Assembly (NCBI GenBank): GCA_951812805.1
Contig: CATOSZ010000010.1
Coordinates: forward strand, 21,250-85,249
Direction of reading: 5' to 3'
DNA length: 64,000 bases
Source: an uncultured Alphaproteobacteria bacterium
GTDB taxonomy: Bacteria; Pseudomonadota; Alphaproteobacteria; GCA-2731375
Shown: piece by piece, positions 34,164 through 41,223 of the stretch
Numbering within the stretch: position 1 is the first letter of the stretch
Layout of the letters: each line of letters starts with the position of its first letter
The notes under the pieces: model-generated
Seen by the model: only the letters and a program-made list of their open reading frames with translations
Told to the model about the DNA's origin: nothing
The model's database searches: none
Program-made: the position numbers and the translations under genes

Positions 34164-35825
34164 TCAACGGCTCACCCCCGCCGAGGGCGGGCGGCGGACG
34201 AGGGACCAGACGTTGGGCATTTCGCCGACGGGGATTTCGATCAGGCTCGGCTTTTCGTCGGCCAGGTGGCTGGCCAGCGTCTCTTCGAAGGCCTCCGGGG
34301 TTTCGGCGAGGTCGGCGCGCATGCCGTAGGCCCGGGCCATGGCGACGAAGTCCGGGTTGGTGAGGTCGACGGCGATGTGCCGCCCGCCATAGCTGTTGCG
34401 CTGGATCGTCTTGACGTTGCCGTAGGCCTGGTTGTTGAAGACCACGGCGGTCACCGGGATGTCGTGATGCACCGCGGTCGCCAGTTCCTGCACCGTGAAC
34501 ATGAAGCCGCCGTCGCCGCAGAGCGCCACGACCTTGCGATCGGGCCGTGCCACCTTGGCGCCGAGTGCTGCGGGATAGGACCAGCCGAGCGTCGCCTGGA
34601 AACCCGGCATGAAGAAACTGCGGGGCTCGTGCATCGCCATGGCGAAACGGGCGTAGACGGTGAACCGGGTGACGTCGGCGAAGACCAGGCCGTCCGCCGG
34701 CAGGGCCCGGCGCAGCGCGCCCGTCAGCCCGGCGAGCGGTTCCATCTCCGCCAGTTTCGCCTGCATCTCGGCCCGCGCCGTCTCCGCCTCCGGCCAGATG
34801 CCACGCGCTTCGACGCCGGCCTCGGCAAGTGCGGCGTCCAGGGCACCCAAGCCGACCTCGGCGGAGGTGACGAGGGAGATGTCGGCCCGGCGCGGCTTGG
34901 TGATCTGCATCGGATCGATGTCGATGCGGATGGTCTCGACCTCGCCCTCCCGGCCCCAGGCGAGCGCCTGATTGGTAAACCGCGTGCCGACGATGAGGGC
35001 GGTGTCGCAGGCCGCCCAGGCGTCCTGCCCCGGCATCATGGTGAAGGCGAGCGGGTGGCTGTCCGGCAGGCTGCCGCGCGCGTTCGGGCTCATCACCACG
35101 GGCGCGCCCAGGCGTTCGGCGACCGCCAACACCGCCGCCTCCGCATCGACGATGCCGCCGCCGACCAGGATCAACGGCCGTTTCGCCGCCGCCAGCCGTT
35201 CCGCCGCCCGGGCCACCAGGGCTGCCTCCGGCACCGGGGCGGGGTGCGGCGCCAGCGGGGCCGCCGGCTGCACGGGCGCGCTCTGGCCCAGCAGGTCCGG
35301 CGCCATTTCGAACACGGCCGGCTGTTTGCGCCCGGAATGCATGTGCTGGAAGGCGTCGGCCAGCAGGGCCGGCACTTGGGCCGGATGCTCGGCCCGCTCC
35401 GCCCAGTCGATGACGCCGCGGGTGACGGCGAGCTGGTCCTTCAGCTCGTGCGCGATGCCGTAGCCCTGGCCGATCTGGTAGGACGGGATCTGCCCGGTGA
35501 TGCCCAGCATCGGCAGGTTGGCTGAGGCCCCGGTCGCCACGGCGGTCAGGCTGTTCAACAGCCCGGGCCCGGGCACCACGGCGAAAACCCCGGTCCGCCC
35601 GCTCGCCTGCGCATAGCCCATGGCCATGAAGGCGGCGCCCTGTTCGTGCCGGGTGTGCACGACGCGCAGGTTGTTGCGCAGCTCGTAGAAGGCATCGAAC
35701 AGGTTGTCGAGCTGGATGCCGGGAATGCCGAAGACGGTATCGACACCGTGGTCCAACAGGGCGCGCGCGACGGCCTGGCCGCCGGTCATGGTCTGGGGCG
35801 TGGTGGTGGTGGAGGTGGAGGTCAT
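34164..35825 (-). CDS. Thiamine-diphosphate-dependent enzyme, acetolactate-synthase-like
   Basis: A 553-residue three-domain ThDP enzyme. The pyrimidine-binding domain has the catalytic Glu in VVHTRHEQGAAFMAMGYAQ and PGPGLLNSLTAV. The central domain contains LILVGGGIVDAEA. The pyrophosphate domain carries the GDG...NN motif in VALCGDGGFMFTVQEL and VTAVVFNNQAYGNV. The family includes acetolactate synthase, benzoylformate and oxalyl-CoA decarboxylases and sulfoacetaldehyde acetyltransferase; the substrate is not defined. There is no regulatory subunit gene nearby, which argues against a biosynthetic IlvB. The N-terminus has an unusual Thr run (MTSTSTTTTPQT). Confidence 0.9.
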   Translation of the reverse strand: MTSTSTTTTPQTMTGGQAVARALLDHGVDTVFGIPGIQLDNLFDAFYELRNNLRVVHTRHEQGAAFMAMGYAQASGRTGVFAVVPGPGLLNSLTAVATGASANLPMLGITGQIPSYQIGQGYGIAHELKDQLAVTRGVIDWAERAEHPAQVPALLADAFQHMHSGRKQPAVFEMAPDLLGQSAPVQPAAPLAPHPAPVPEAALVARAAERLAAAKRPLILVGGGIVDAEAAVLAVAERLGAPVVMSPNARGSLPDSHPLAFTMMPGQDAWAACDTALIVGTRFTNQALAWGREGEVETIRIDIDPMQITKPRRADISLVTSAEVGLGALDAALAEAGVEARGIWPEAETARAEMQAKLAEMEPLAGLTGALRRALPADGLVFADVTRFTVYARFAMAMHEPRSFFMPGFQATLGWSYPAALGAKVARPDRKVVALCGDGGFMFTVQELATAVHHDIPVTAVVFNNQAYGNVKTIQRNSYGGRHIAVDLTNPDFVAMARAYGMRADLAETPEAFEETLASHLADEKPSLIEIPVGEMPNVWSLVRRPPSAGVSR

Positions 35826-36017
35826 GGCTCTTGGGGGTCCTTCCCGGGAACGACGCGACCCGCGCGCGGGAGCGGATCCGGGCGGGGGCGTGTGAGGATG
35901 CTGAGCGGCACTTTGCCCGGGCGGGGCGTGCGGCTCAAGGTTGTTCGGGTGTGGGGGTGTGGGGCTGGCACGCGCCGGGTTTCCGCCGACTTGGCGCTCG
36001 AATGCCGAGCCTTTGTA

Positions 36018-36046
36018 TTGTCGATGGACTTGTTGTCCATCATACT
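36018..36046 (+). promoter_or_regulatory. Candidate promoter with spacer palindrome for the DUF3800 gene
   Basis: TTGTCG (36018-36023), a 17-base spacer and CATACT (36041-36046) stand exactly 6 bases before the ATG at 36053, so the predicted transcript would begin at or next to the start codon. The spacer is a palindrome, ATGGAC (36024-36029) and GTCCAT (36035-36040). No Shine-Dalgarno sequence is present. Predicted by eye only. Confidence 0.45.
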
Positions 36047-36052
36047 CGCCCT

Positions 36053-36661
36053 ATGCTTGTTTTCATTGATGAAAGCGGCGACCCGGGGTTCGATGTCGAA
36101 GCGGGCGCCACGCCTTTGTTCGCCGCGGCAATGGTAATCTTCGCGGACGGCGACGCCGCACGACGGACGGACGCGGTGATTCGAGCCACCGCCAAACGCC
36201 TGAAGCCAAAGCCCGAGTTCAAATTCAACAAGAACAACAATGAGATGCGGGATGCCTTCTTCAATGCGGTGCGTGGGTGCCCGTTCACCGTGAGGGCCAT
36301 TGTCGTTCGCAAAGAGGTGATTTATTCCAAAGCCTTGAAGGCCGATACTGATCGTTTCTACAGATTCTTCGTCAGGCAGATGATGACCCATGACGCGGGC
36401 CTTCTCGACAATGCCCGCGTGATTATCGACGGCTCCGGCGATAAGCGGTTCAGGGCGGCGATGAGAAAGTATCTTCGCAGCCAATTGGGCGAGCGGGTGG
36501 AGTCGGTGAAGTTCGCCGATTCGGTCAGCGACCCGCTGATACAACTCGCGGACATGTGTGTCGGCGCGATTGCCCGTTCATTCCGTCACGATCGAAAGGA
36601 GCCGTCGCGATGGCGGCGCATTCTCGAGCCCAGGATCGGCAATATCTGGAATTTTCAATAG
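36053..36661 (+). CDS. DUF3800 domain protein
   Basis: A 202-residue protein with the DUF3800 N-terminal motif FIDESGDPGF, a middle RVIIDGSGDKRF and the C-terminal SDPLIQLADMCVGAIAR. The arrangement of acidic residues suggests an RNase H-like metal fold; members are common in accessory islands and near defence or toxin genes, but the function is unknown. Base composition is visibly lower in GC than neighbouring genes. The ATG at 36053 lacks a ribosome site and may be translated from a leaderless transcript. It is flanked by a ThDP enzyme gene and HicAB. Confidence 0.85.
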   Translation: MLVFIDESGDPGFDVEAGATPLFAAAMVIFADGDAARRTDAVIRATAKRLKPKPEFKFNKNNNEMRDAFFNAVRGCPFTVRAIVVRKEVIYSKALKADTDRFYRFFVRQMMTHDAGLLDNARVIIDGSGDKRFRAAMRKYLRSQLGERVESVKFADSVSDPLIQLADMCVGAIARSFRHDRKEPSRWRRILEPRIGNIWNFQ

Positions 36662-36669
36662 AAAGAATG

Positions 36670-36737
36670 CGTCCCATGCCCTAGCCCGGCGTAACCGGGC
36701 ACGCGCACCCTACGGTGACGGTTCGGGTCATGGGACG
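36670..36737. repeat. Nested inverted repeat downstream of the DUF3800 gene
   Basis: CGTCCCATG (36670-36678) pairs with CATGGGACG (36729-36737), and inside it GCCCGG...CCGGGC forms a second stem (about 36684-36700). It sits 8 bases after the DUF3800 stop and may end transcription, but lacks a T-tract. From here to 36847 the DNA is AT-rich with no supported gene. Confidence 0.55.
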
Positions 36738-36847
36738 ACTTTCCGAGGCCAATATGGGCGTATCGGGTTTGAATGTCTATGGAAAACCAAAATTATTTTA
36801 CATAATACATGGAGGTTGGGGTGTACCCCGACGCGCCGGGCGCGAGC

Positions 36848-37270
36848 CTACGTCAGTTCGACCGCGACGTTGCCGCCGGCGGCGCGGATGGCCTGGCCCA
36901 TGCGGTGGGTCCGGGTCGCATGGCGCGGGTCGACCAGGCGTTGGGCGTCCTTGTTGTCGATCTCCAGCCGTCGCGTCAGTTCGGCGATGGTGACGTTGTT
37001 CCGCTGCATGGCGATATGCAGTGAGGCCTTCAGCGCCACATCCAGATCCGGCGAGATCATCACCTCGCCGCGTCGCGCCTTGGACGGCAGGGGGATGGTC
37101 TCGCGGTCGCGCATGGCGAAGCCGAGCAGGGAATGCAGCAGATCGAGCGCCTCCGCCGCCGCCTCCACCCGGTCCCCGCCGTCGGTGACCGCGCGCGGAA
37201 AGTCCCGGAACGTGATCAGAATGCGCCCGTCCTCATCCGGCGTGAATTTCGCGGGGAACGACAGTCTCAC
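36848..37270 (-). CDS. hicB: HicB-family antitoxin
   Basis: A 140-residue antitoxin. The N-terminal HicB fold reads LSFPAKFTPDEDGRILITFR with FPRAVTDGGDRVEAAAEALD. The C-terminal half (EVMISPDLDVALKASLHIAM, NVTIAELTRRLEIDNKDAQR) is a HTH/ribbon DNA-binding region, the type that represses its own operon. It starts with GTG 37270, overlapping the hicA stop (GTGA), so toxin and antitoxin are translationally coupled in the usual A-B order. The open frame extends upstream but only antisense to or within hicA. Confidence 0.9.
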   Translation of the reverse strand: MRLSFPAKFTPDEDGRILITFRDFPRAVTDGGDRVEAAAEALDLLHSLLGFAMRDRETIPLPSKARRGEVMISPDLDVALKASLHIAMQRNNVTIAELTRRLEIDNKDAQRLVDPRHATRTHRMGQAIRAAGGNVAVELT

Positions 37271-37482
37271 GGGAGGTCCTCCTTGGTCAGGCCGAGATCC
37301 TTCGGCATGGCCCCCAGCAGGCCGCGCGAGATGTCCTTCCTCGGATCCTTCATCGTCGTCCACTGGTCGTCGAAGTGCAGTTTGCCATGGCTGCCCTTGC
37401 CTTTGATCGCGTCATAGCCGACCGCGACACCACGGGTCCGCCCCAGCTTGCGAAGTCTTCGAAGAAGCTCGGCCCCGGCCAT
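37267..37482 (-). CDS. hicA: HicA-family mRNA interferase toxin
   Basis: A 71-residue toxin of the HicA (YcfA-like, dsRBD fold) family that cleaves mRNA when not bound by HicB. The catalytic histidine is in KGKGSHGKLHF, which matches the family GSH motif. The start ELLRRLRKLGRTRGVAVGYD and the end SRGLLGAMPKDLGLTKEDL are also family-like. The ATG at 37482 has no Shine-Dalgarno, consistent with the leaderless promoter just upstream. Confidence 0.9.
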   Translation of the reverse strand: MAGAELLRRLRKLGRTRGVAVGYDAIKGKGSHGKLHFDDQWTTMKDPRKDISRGLLGAMPKDLGLTKEDLP

Positions 37483-37488
37483 GGATGG

Positions 37489-37516
37489 AATATAGGGCGA
37501 AAATGCCCTATTTCAA
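37489..37516 (-). promoter_or_regulatory. hicAB promoter with operator palindrome; predicted leaderless transcript
   Basis: On the minus strand TTGAAA (37516-37511), a 16-base spacer and TATATT (37494-37489) give a good sigma-70-type promoter. The next 6 bases lead directly to the hicA ATG at 37482. The spacer and flanks hold ATAGGGC (37492-37498) and GCCCTAT (37505-37511), an inverted repeat well placed for HicB binding. Confidence 0.65.
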
Positions 37517-37587
37517 GTGTTGAATAATGAATCGGGTATCCACGGTTTGCGTTTCCGGTTCCGTCGGGGCGAACCGGTTGTCTCCCT

Positions 37588-37809
37588 TCATCCCATGATG
37601 ACCACTTTGCCCGGGGCCAGGGGGCTGTCAAGGAAATCCACCACATCCCACCAATGCGCCTGTTCCCCTTCCGACGCCTCCTCCATCGCCCGCACCGTGC
37701 GCCGCGACGCTTCCAGCAGGGCGTCATCGCCGAAATACCCCCGCAGCAGGCGGGCGGCGTGGGCGGTTTGGTCGGGTTCGGCGGTGTATTCGGTTTGGTC
37801 TTGCGGCAT
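37588..37809 (-). CDS. Small acidic hypothetical protein
   Basis: A 73-residue protein, MPQDQTEYTAEPDQTAHAAR..., acidic and Trp-containing (AHWWDVVDF), with no recognised domain. Its reality is supported by an AAGGAG ribosome site 9 bases before ATG 37809 and by codon use like that of neighbouring genes. It lies 105 bases upstream of hicA in the same direction but with a separate hicAB promoter between. Function unknown. Confidence 0.6.
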   Translation of the reverse strand: MPQDQTEYTAEPDQTAHAARLLRGYFGDDALLEASRRTVRAMEEASEGEQAHWWDVVDFLDSPLAPGKVVIMG

Positions 37810-37842
37810 GGCGCTGTCTCCTTCGGCCGGGGAACCTTGCGA

Positions 37843-37867
37843 CCACCAGCCGAAAAGCGGCTGGTGG
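37843..37867. repeat. Perfect 10-bp-stem hairpin
   Basis: CCACCAGCCG, loop AAAAG, CGGCTGGTGG. It sits 34 bases upstream of the small ORF at 37809 and may be a terminator-like or 5' leader structure. No T-tract follows. Confidence 0.6.
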
Positions 37868-37952
37868 CCGGGGGTTCGAAAAGCCGCACTGAGACAGCCG
37901 CAACAGCCTTTGGGCCGAAGCCTTGGACATGCGCTGCCGCCCCCCGGCCGCA

Positions 37953-38218
37953 GCCCGGACTTCTCGCACTCTCCATGGCCTCAGTCGACCTGGGCCGAGT
38001 CGATTCGGCGAGGTGCGGTGCCGAAGGCGTAGCGGGGCTACGTCGAGGGACCGCGCCTCGCCGAGCGGCCGGCCCAGGTCGACCCTTCGGGCGGCGCTGT
38101 CGTCCAGACAGGGTGCGTCGCGGCGCTTGTACGATGAACCACATCGAACGGCGCGTCGCTCCTGCCCTGTCGGGACGACAGCGCCGCTGAGGCCATGGAG
38201 AGTGCGAGAAGTCCGGGC
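37953..38218. repeat. Cloverleaf palindromic element (32-bp perfect outer stem with two internal hairpins)
   Basis: The outer arms at 37953-37984 and 38187-38218 are perfect 32-base inverted repeats (containing CGGACTTCTCGCACTCTCC). They enclose hairpin 1 at 37984-38083, with arms GTCGACCTGGGCC and GGCCCAGGTCGAC plus further pairing inward, and hairpin 2 at 38093-38185, with arms GGCGCTGTCGTCC and GGACGACAGCGCC. The whole folds as a three-way junction. It contains no convincing gene and fills most of the non-coding stretch 37810-38444. Nothing else was identified in 38219-38444. Confidence 0.85.
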
Positions 38219-38444
38219 CAGGCCAAGGGACATGGATCGCGGTCATGTCAGACCGCTCTGTGAGGGCGTTTCGAACCACCCGTGTCGCCGAGGCGAGCCC
38301 CGACGATCTGCGCCCAGCATACCCGAATTTCAGGAAAGACCGAACGAAAAACGCCCGCCACACGCCGCCGTCGACCTCATGCCGGGTCGGGCAGAATCAA
38401 GGACAATGAGAGCGACGAGGGGCGCCACCCCGCGCCAACCAAGA

Positions 38445-39647
38445 TCAATACGACCGCGGCATCCCCAACACATGCTGCCCGATATACCCCAGAATGAGAT
38501 TCGTCGAGATCGGCGCCGTTTGGAACAGCCGCACCTCGCGCCATTTGCGCTCGATGTCGAACTCGCGCGCGAAGCCGAACCCGCCGAACGTCTGCATGCA
38601 GGTATCGCCCGCGTGCCAGGCCGCTTCCGAGGCGAGCATCTTGCCCATGTTGGCTTCCGCCCCGCAGTCGCGCCCCGAATCGAACAGCGCCGCGGCCTTG
38701 CGCAGCATCAGTTCCGCCGCGTCCAGTTCGGCGTGCGCGCGGGCGATCGGGAACTGGATGCCCTGGTTCTTGCCGATGGGGCTGCCGAAGACCACGCGGT
38801 CGTTGGCGTATTCCACCGCCTTGTCGACGAACCAGCGGCCGTCGCCCAAGGCTTCCGAGCCGACCAGCACCCGCTCGGCGTTCATGCCGTCGAGGATGTA
38901 GCGGAAGCCGCGGCCCTCCTCGCCGATCAGGTTCTCGGCCGGGACCTTGAGATCGTCGATGAAGACCTGGTTGGTGTTGTGGTTGATCATGGTCGGGATC
39001 GGCGTAATCTCGACCCCGTTGCCGCGCGCCTCGCGCAGATCCACCAAAAAGACCGAGATGCCGTCGGTGCGCCGCTTCACCTCGTCCGCCGGCGTGGTCC
39101 GGGCGAGCAGCAGCATCAGATCCGATTGCAAGGCGCGGCTGGTCCAGATCTTCTGCCCGTTGACGACGTAATGGTCGCCGTTGCGCACCGCGCGGGTCTT
39201 CAGCTGGGTGGTGTCGGTGCCGGTCGTCGGCTCGGAGACGCCGAAGGCCTGCAGGCGAATGTCGCCCGTCGCGATGCCCGGCAGGTAGCGCCGTTTCTGG
39301 TCCTCGTTGCCGTGCTTCAACAGGGTGCCCATGATGTACATCTGGGCGTGGCAGGCCGCGGCCGAGCAGCCGGCGTGATGGATCGTCTCCAGGATCACCG
39401 CCGCGGCGCGCACGGGCAGGCCGGCGCCGCCGTATTCTTCCGGGATCAAGGCCGCGAGCCAGCCGGCGGCGGCCAGCGCGTTGACGAATTCCGTCGGGTA
39501 TTCCGAGGCCTCGTCCTTCTCGCGCCAGTATTCGGCCGGGAACTCGGCGCAGACGTTGCGCACGCCGTCGCGGATCTCGGGCCAGTCGAGGTCGATCGAC
39601 ATCGCCACTTCACCGCTTTCGACCGTGCTCTCCAGGTTCGCCACCAT
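38445..39647 (-). CDS. Acyl-CoA dehydrogenase family protein
   Basis: A 400-residue flavoprotein that should introduce an alpha-beta double bond in an acyl-CoA. N-terminal helical domain, then the FAD/substrate signature QAFGVSEPTTGTD, and the C-terminal MQTFGGFGFAREFDIERKWRE. In the place of the usual catalytic IYEGT the protein reads LFQTA, so the canonical C-terminal glutamate is Gln; the base may lie elsewhere as in isovaleryl-CoA dehydrogenase-type enzymes. Start taken at ATG 39647 (GGAGAAG 8 bases upstream); ATG 39602 is possible. Last gene of the minus-strand run from the amidase; a long hairpin precedes it. Confidence 0.92.
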   Translation of the reverse strand: MVANLESTVESGEVAMSIDLDWPEIRDGVRNVCAEFPAEYWREKDEASEYPTEFVNALAAAGWLAALIPEEYGGAGLPVRAAAVILETIHHAGCSAAACHAQMYIMGTLLKHGNEDQKRRYLPGIATGDIRLQAFGVSEPTTGTDTTQLKTRAVRNGDHYVVNGQKIWTSRALQSDLMLLLARTTPADEVKRRTDGISVFLVDLREARGNGVEITPIPTMINHNTNQVFIDDLKVPAENLIGEEGRGFRYILDGMNAERVLVGSEALGDGRWFVDKAVEYANDRVVFGSPIGKNQGIQFPIARAHAELDAAELMLRKAAALFDSGRDCGAEANMGKMLASEAAWHAGDTCMQTFGGFGFAREFDIERKWREVRLFQTAPISTNLILGYIGQHVLGMPRSY

Positions 39648-39688
39648 TGTCGGCTTCTCCGTGTTCTTGATGTCCCTGTCGGGACGCT

Positions 39689-39773
39689 GCCTGGCCGGCC
39701 CGGGCCCCCGTCCCAACCACCCCAAGGGTACCCTTCCACGGGTGGTTGGGACGGGGGCGCGGGCCGGCCAGGC
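39689..39773. repeat. Long hairpin with 34-bp arms (33 of 34 paired)
   Basis: Left arm 39689-39722 (starts GCCTGGCCGGCCC, ends CCCAACCACCC) and right arm 39740-39773 (starts GGGTGGTTGGG, ends GGGCCGGCCAGGC) differ at one position; the 17-base loop contains AAGGGTACCCTT. It fills the gap between the aldo-keto reductase stop and the acyl-CoA dehydrogenase start and could attenuate transcription between them. Confidence 0.85.
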
Positions 39774-39786
39774 AAACCCAAAAAAC

Positions 39787-40800
39787 TCAACCCACCCCGC
39801 CCGGAAGCCGTCCTTCCAAGGGGTAGGCCGGGTCGTTATAGCCGGGCGTCGACGGATGTCCAGGCGGCACGAGCGAATCGACCAGTGCCTCGTCTTCGTC
39901 GGTGAAGTCGTGCGCCAGCGCGCCGAGGTAGTCGGCCCATTGCGCTTCCGTGCGCGGCCCGGCGATGACGGAGCTGCAGATCCGGTTGTTCAGCACCCAG
40001 AGGAAGGCGAACTGGCCCGCCGTCATGCCGCGCGCCGCCGCATGGTCTTGCAGCGTCCTGGCGATCCTCAGGGATTCGGGGCGCCACTCGGTTTCCATCA
40101 TCCGCCGGTCGGCGCGGCCGGCGCGCGTGTCCTCGGGCGGCGGGGCGTCGGGATCGTATTTCGCGGTCAGCACGCCGCGGGCGAGCGGGCTGTAGGGCAC
40201 GACGCCCAGGCCCAGCGCCGCGCAGGCCGGCAGATGCTCGCTCTCGGGCATGCGGTTGAGGGCGTTGTAATAGGGCTGGCTCGCCACCGGGCGGTCGATG
40301 CCGCAGGCGTCGGCCAGGCGGCAAACCTCCGCCATGCGCCAGACCCGGTGGTTGGAGAGGGCGAAATGGCGGATCTTGCCCTGGCGGACCAGGTCCTCCA
40401 TCGCGCGGACGCTTTCCTCCAGCGGGGTCGAGGGGTCTTCCTTGTGCCAGTAGTAGACGTCGATGACGTCGGTGCCGAGACGGCGGAGGCTGTTTTCGCA
40501 GGCGCGCATGATCCAGCTGCGTGAGAGGCCGCGCCCGTTCGGGCCCTCGCCGCTCGGATTGGCGAGCTTGGTGGCGACCACCCACCAGTCGCGGTCCCCC
40601 GCGATGGCGCGGCCGACGACCTCCTCCGAGCGGCCCTTATTGTAGGCGTCGGCGGTGTCGAGGAAGTTGACGCCCGCCTCGCGGCCCTGGGCGATGATGC
40701 GGGCGCTGGTCGCGTCGTCCGTCGGGCCGCCGAACATCATCGCGCCGAGACAGACGGGGGAGACCTTCAGGCCGCTCCGCCCGAGCTTGCGGTAATCCAT
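39787..40800 (-). CDS. Aldo/keto reductase
   Basis: A 337-residue NADPH-dependent (beta/alpha)8 oxidoreductase. The catalytic tetrad is visible as D and Y in NFLDTADAYNKGRSEE, K in WWVVATKL and H in YYWHKEDPSTPL. YSPLARGVLTAKYDP and VIAGPRTEAQWADYLGAL are cofactor-binding parts of the family. Nearest type is the YajO/Tas group acting on aldehydes or sugars. It follows the receiver gene by 37 bases, in the same direction as iorAB. ATG 40800 is the first codon of the conserved start MDYRKLGRSGLKVSPVCLG. Confidence 0.93.
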   Translation of the reverse strand: MDYRKLGRSGLKVSPVCLGAMMFGGPTDDATSARIIAQGREAGVNFLDTADAYNKGRSEEVVGRAIAGDRDWWVVATKLANPSGEGPNGRGLSRSWIMRACENSLRRLGTDVIDVYYWHKEDPSTPLEESVRAMEDLVRQGKIRHFALSNHRVWRMAEVCRLADACGIDRPVASQPYYNALNRMPESEHLPACAALGLGVVPYSPLARGVLTAKYDPDAPPPEDTRAGRADRRMMETEWRPESLRIARTLQDHAAARGMTAGQFAFLWVLNNRICSSVIAGPRTEAQWADYLGALAHDFTDEDEALVDSLVPPGHPSTPGYNDPAYPLEGRLPGGVG

Positions 40801-40837
40801 GGCTGATCTGTCCTTGTTCCGGGGCGCCCGCGCCGCG

Positions 40838-41194
40838 TCAGCCGAGCGCCGCTTCCAGGTCCTCGAGTTCCAGCGGCTTTTGCAGGGTGACGACGTCGAG
40901 GCCCTTCACCCCGCCCAGCAGTTGCGCCATCTCGCGGTAGTGCGGGTTGTAGCCGCTGACGATCAGGACCCGGGCCTTGCATCCCTTGGTGCCGAGCCAG
41001 TTCAACAGTTCGATCCCGTCCTCCTCCGGCATGACGATGTCGAGCACGATGGCGTCCGGCGCCACCTCGTCGTAGACGGCGCGAAACTCCGCGCCGGAGC
41101 CGACGGCGGTCGCCTCGAAGCCGAGGCCGCGGGCGACACGGGCGATGAATTCGCGGAAATCCGCTTCGTCGTCGACGATCAATATTCGTTTCAC
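40838..41194 (-). CDS. Single-domain response-regulator receiver protein (2)
   Basis: A 118-residue stand-alone receiver with no output domain. Acidic pocket ILIVDDEADFREF, phospho-acceptor Asp in DAIVLDIVMPEEDG and the lysine in VVTLQKPLELEDL are present. GTG 41194 is preceded by GAGGA at 9 bases; the longer upstream frame is antisense-like and lacks family similarity. It lies 29 bases after iorB in the same direction. No histidine kinase is nearby, so its partner is unknown. Confidence 0.88.
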   Translation of the reverse strand: MKRILIVDDEADFREFIARVARGLGFEATAVGSGAEFRAVYDEVAPDAIVLDIVMPEEDGIELLNWLGTKGCKARVLIVSGYNPHYREMAQLLGGVKGLDVVTLQKPLELEDLEAALG

Positions 41195-41223
41195 CGGCGC
41201 ATTCCTCAATACTTTGCGCGAGC

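Noticed and set aside
36770..36850. Possible small gene or promoter in the AT-rich stretch downstream of the DUF3800 gene
   Set aside because: The only start with a purine-rich leader runs antisense into the end of hicB and lacks a sensible product.
37609..38260. Various open frames across the cloverleaf region
   Set aside because: They follow palindrome arms on both strands with no ribosome sites or family similarity, except the 73-residue ORF at 37588-37809, which has a good site.
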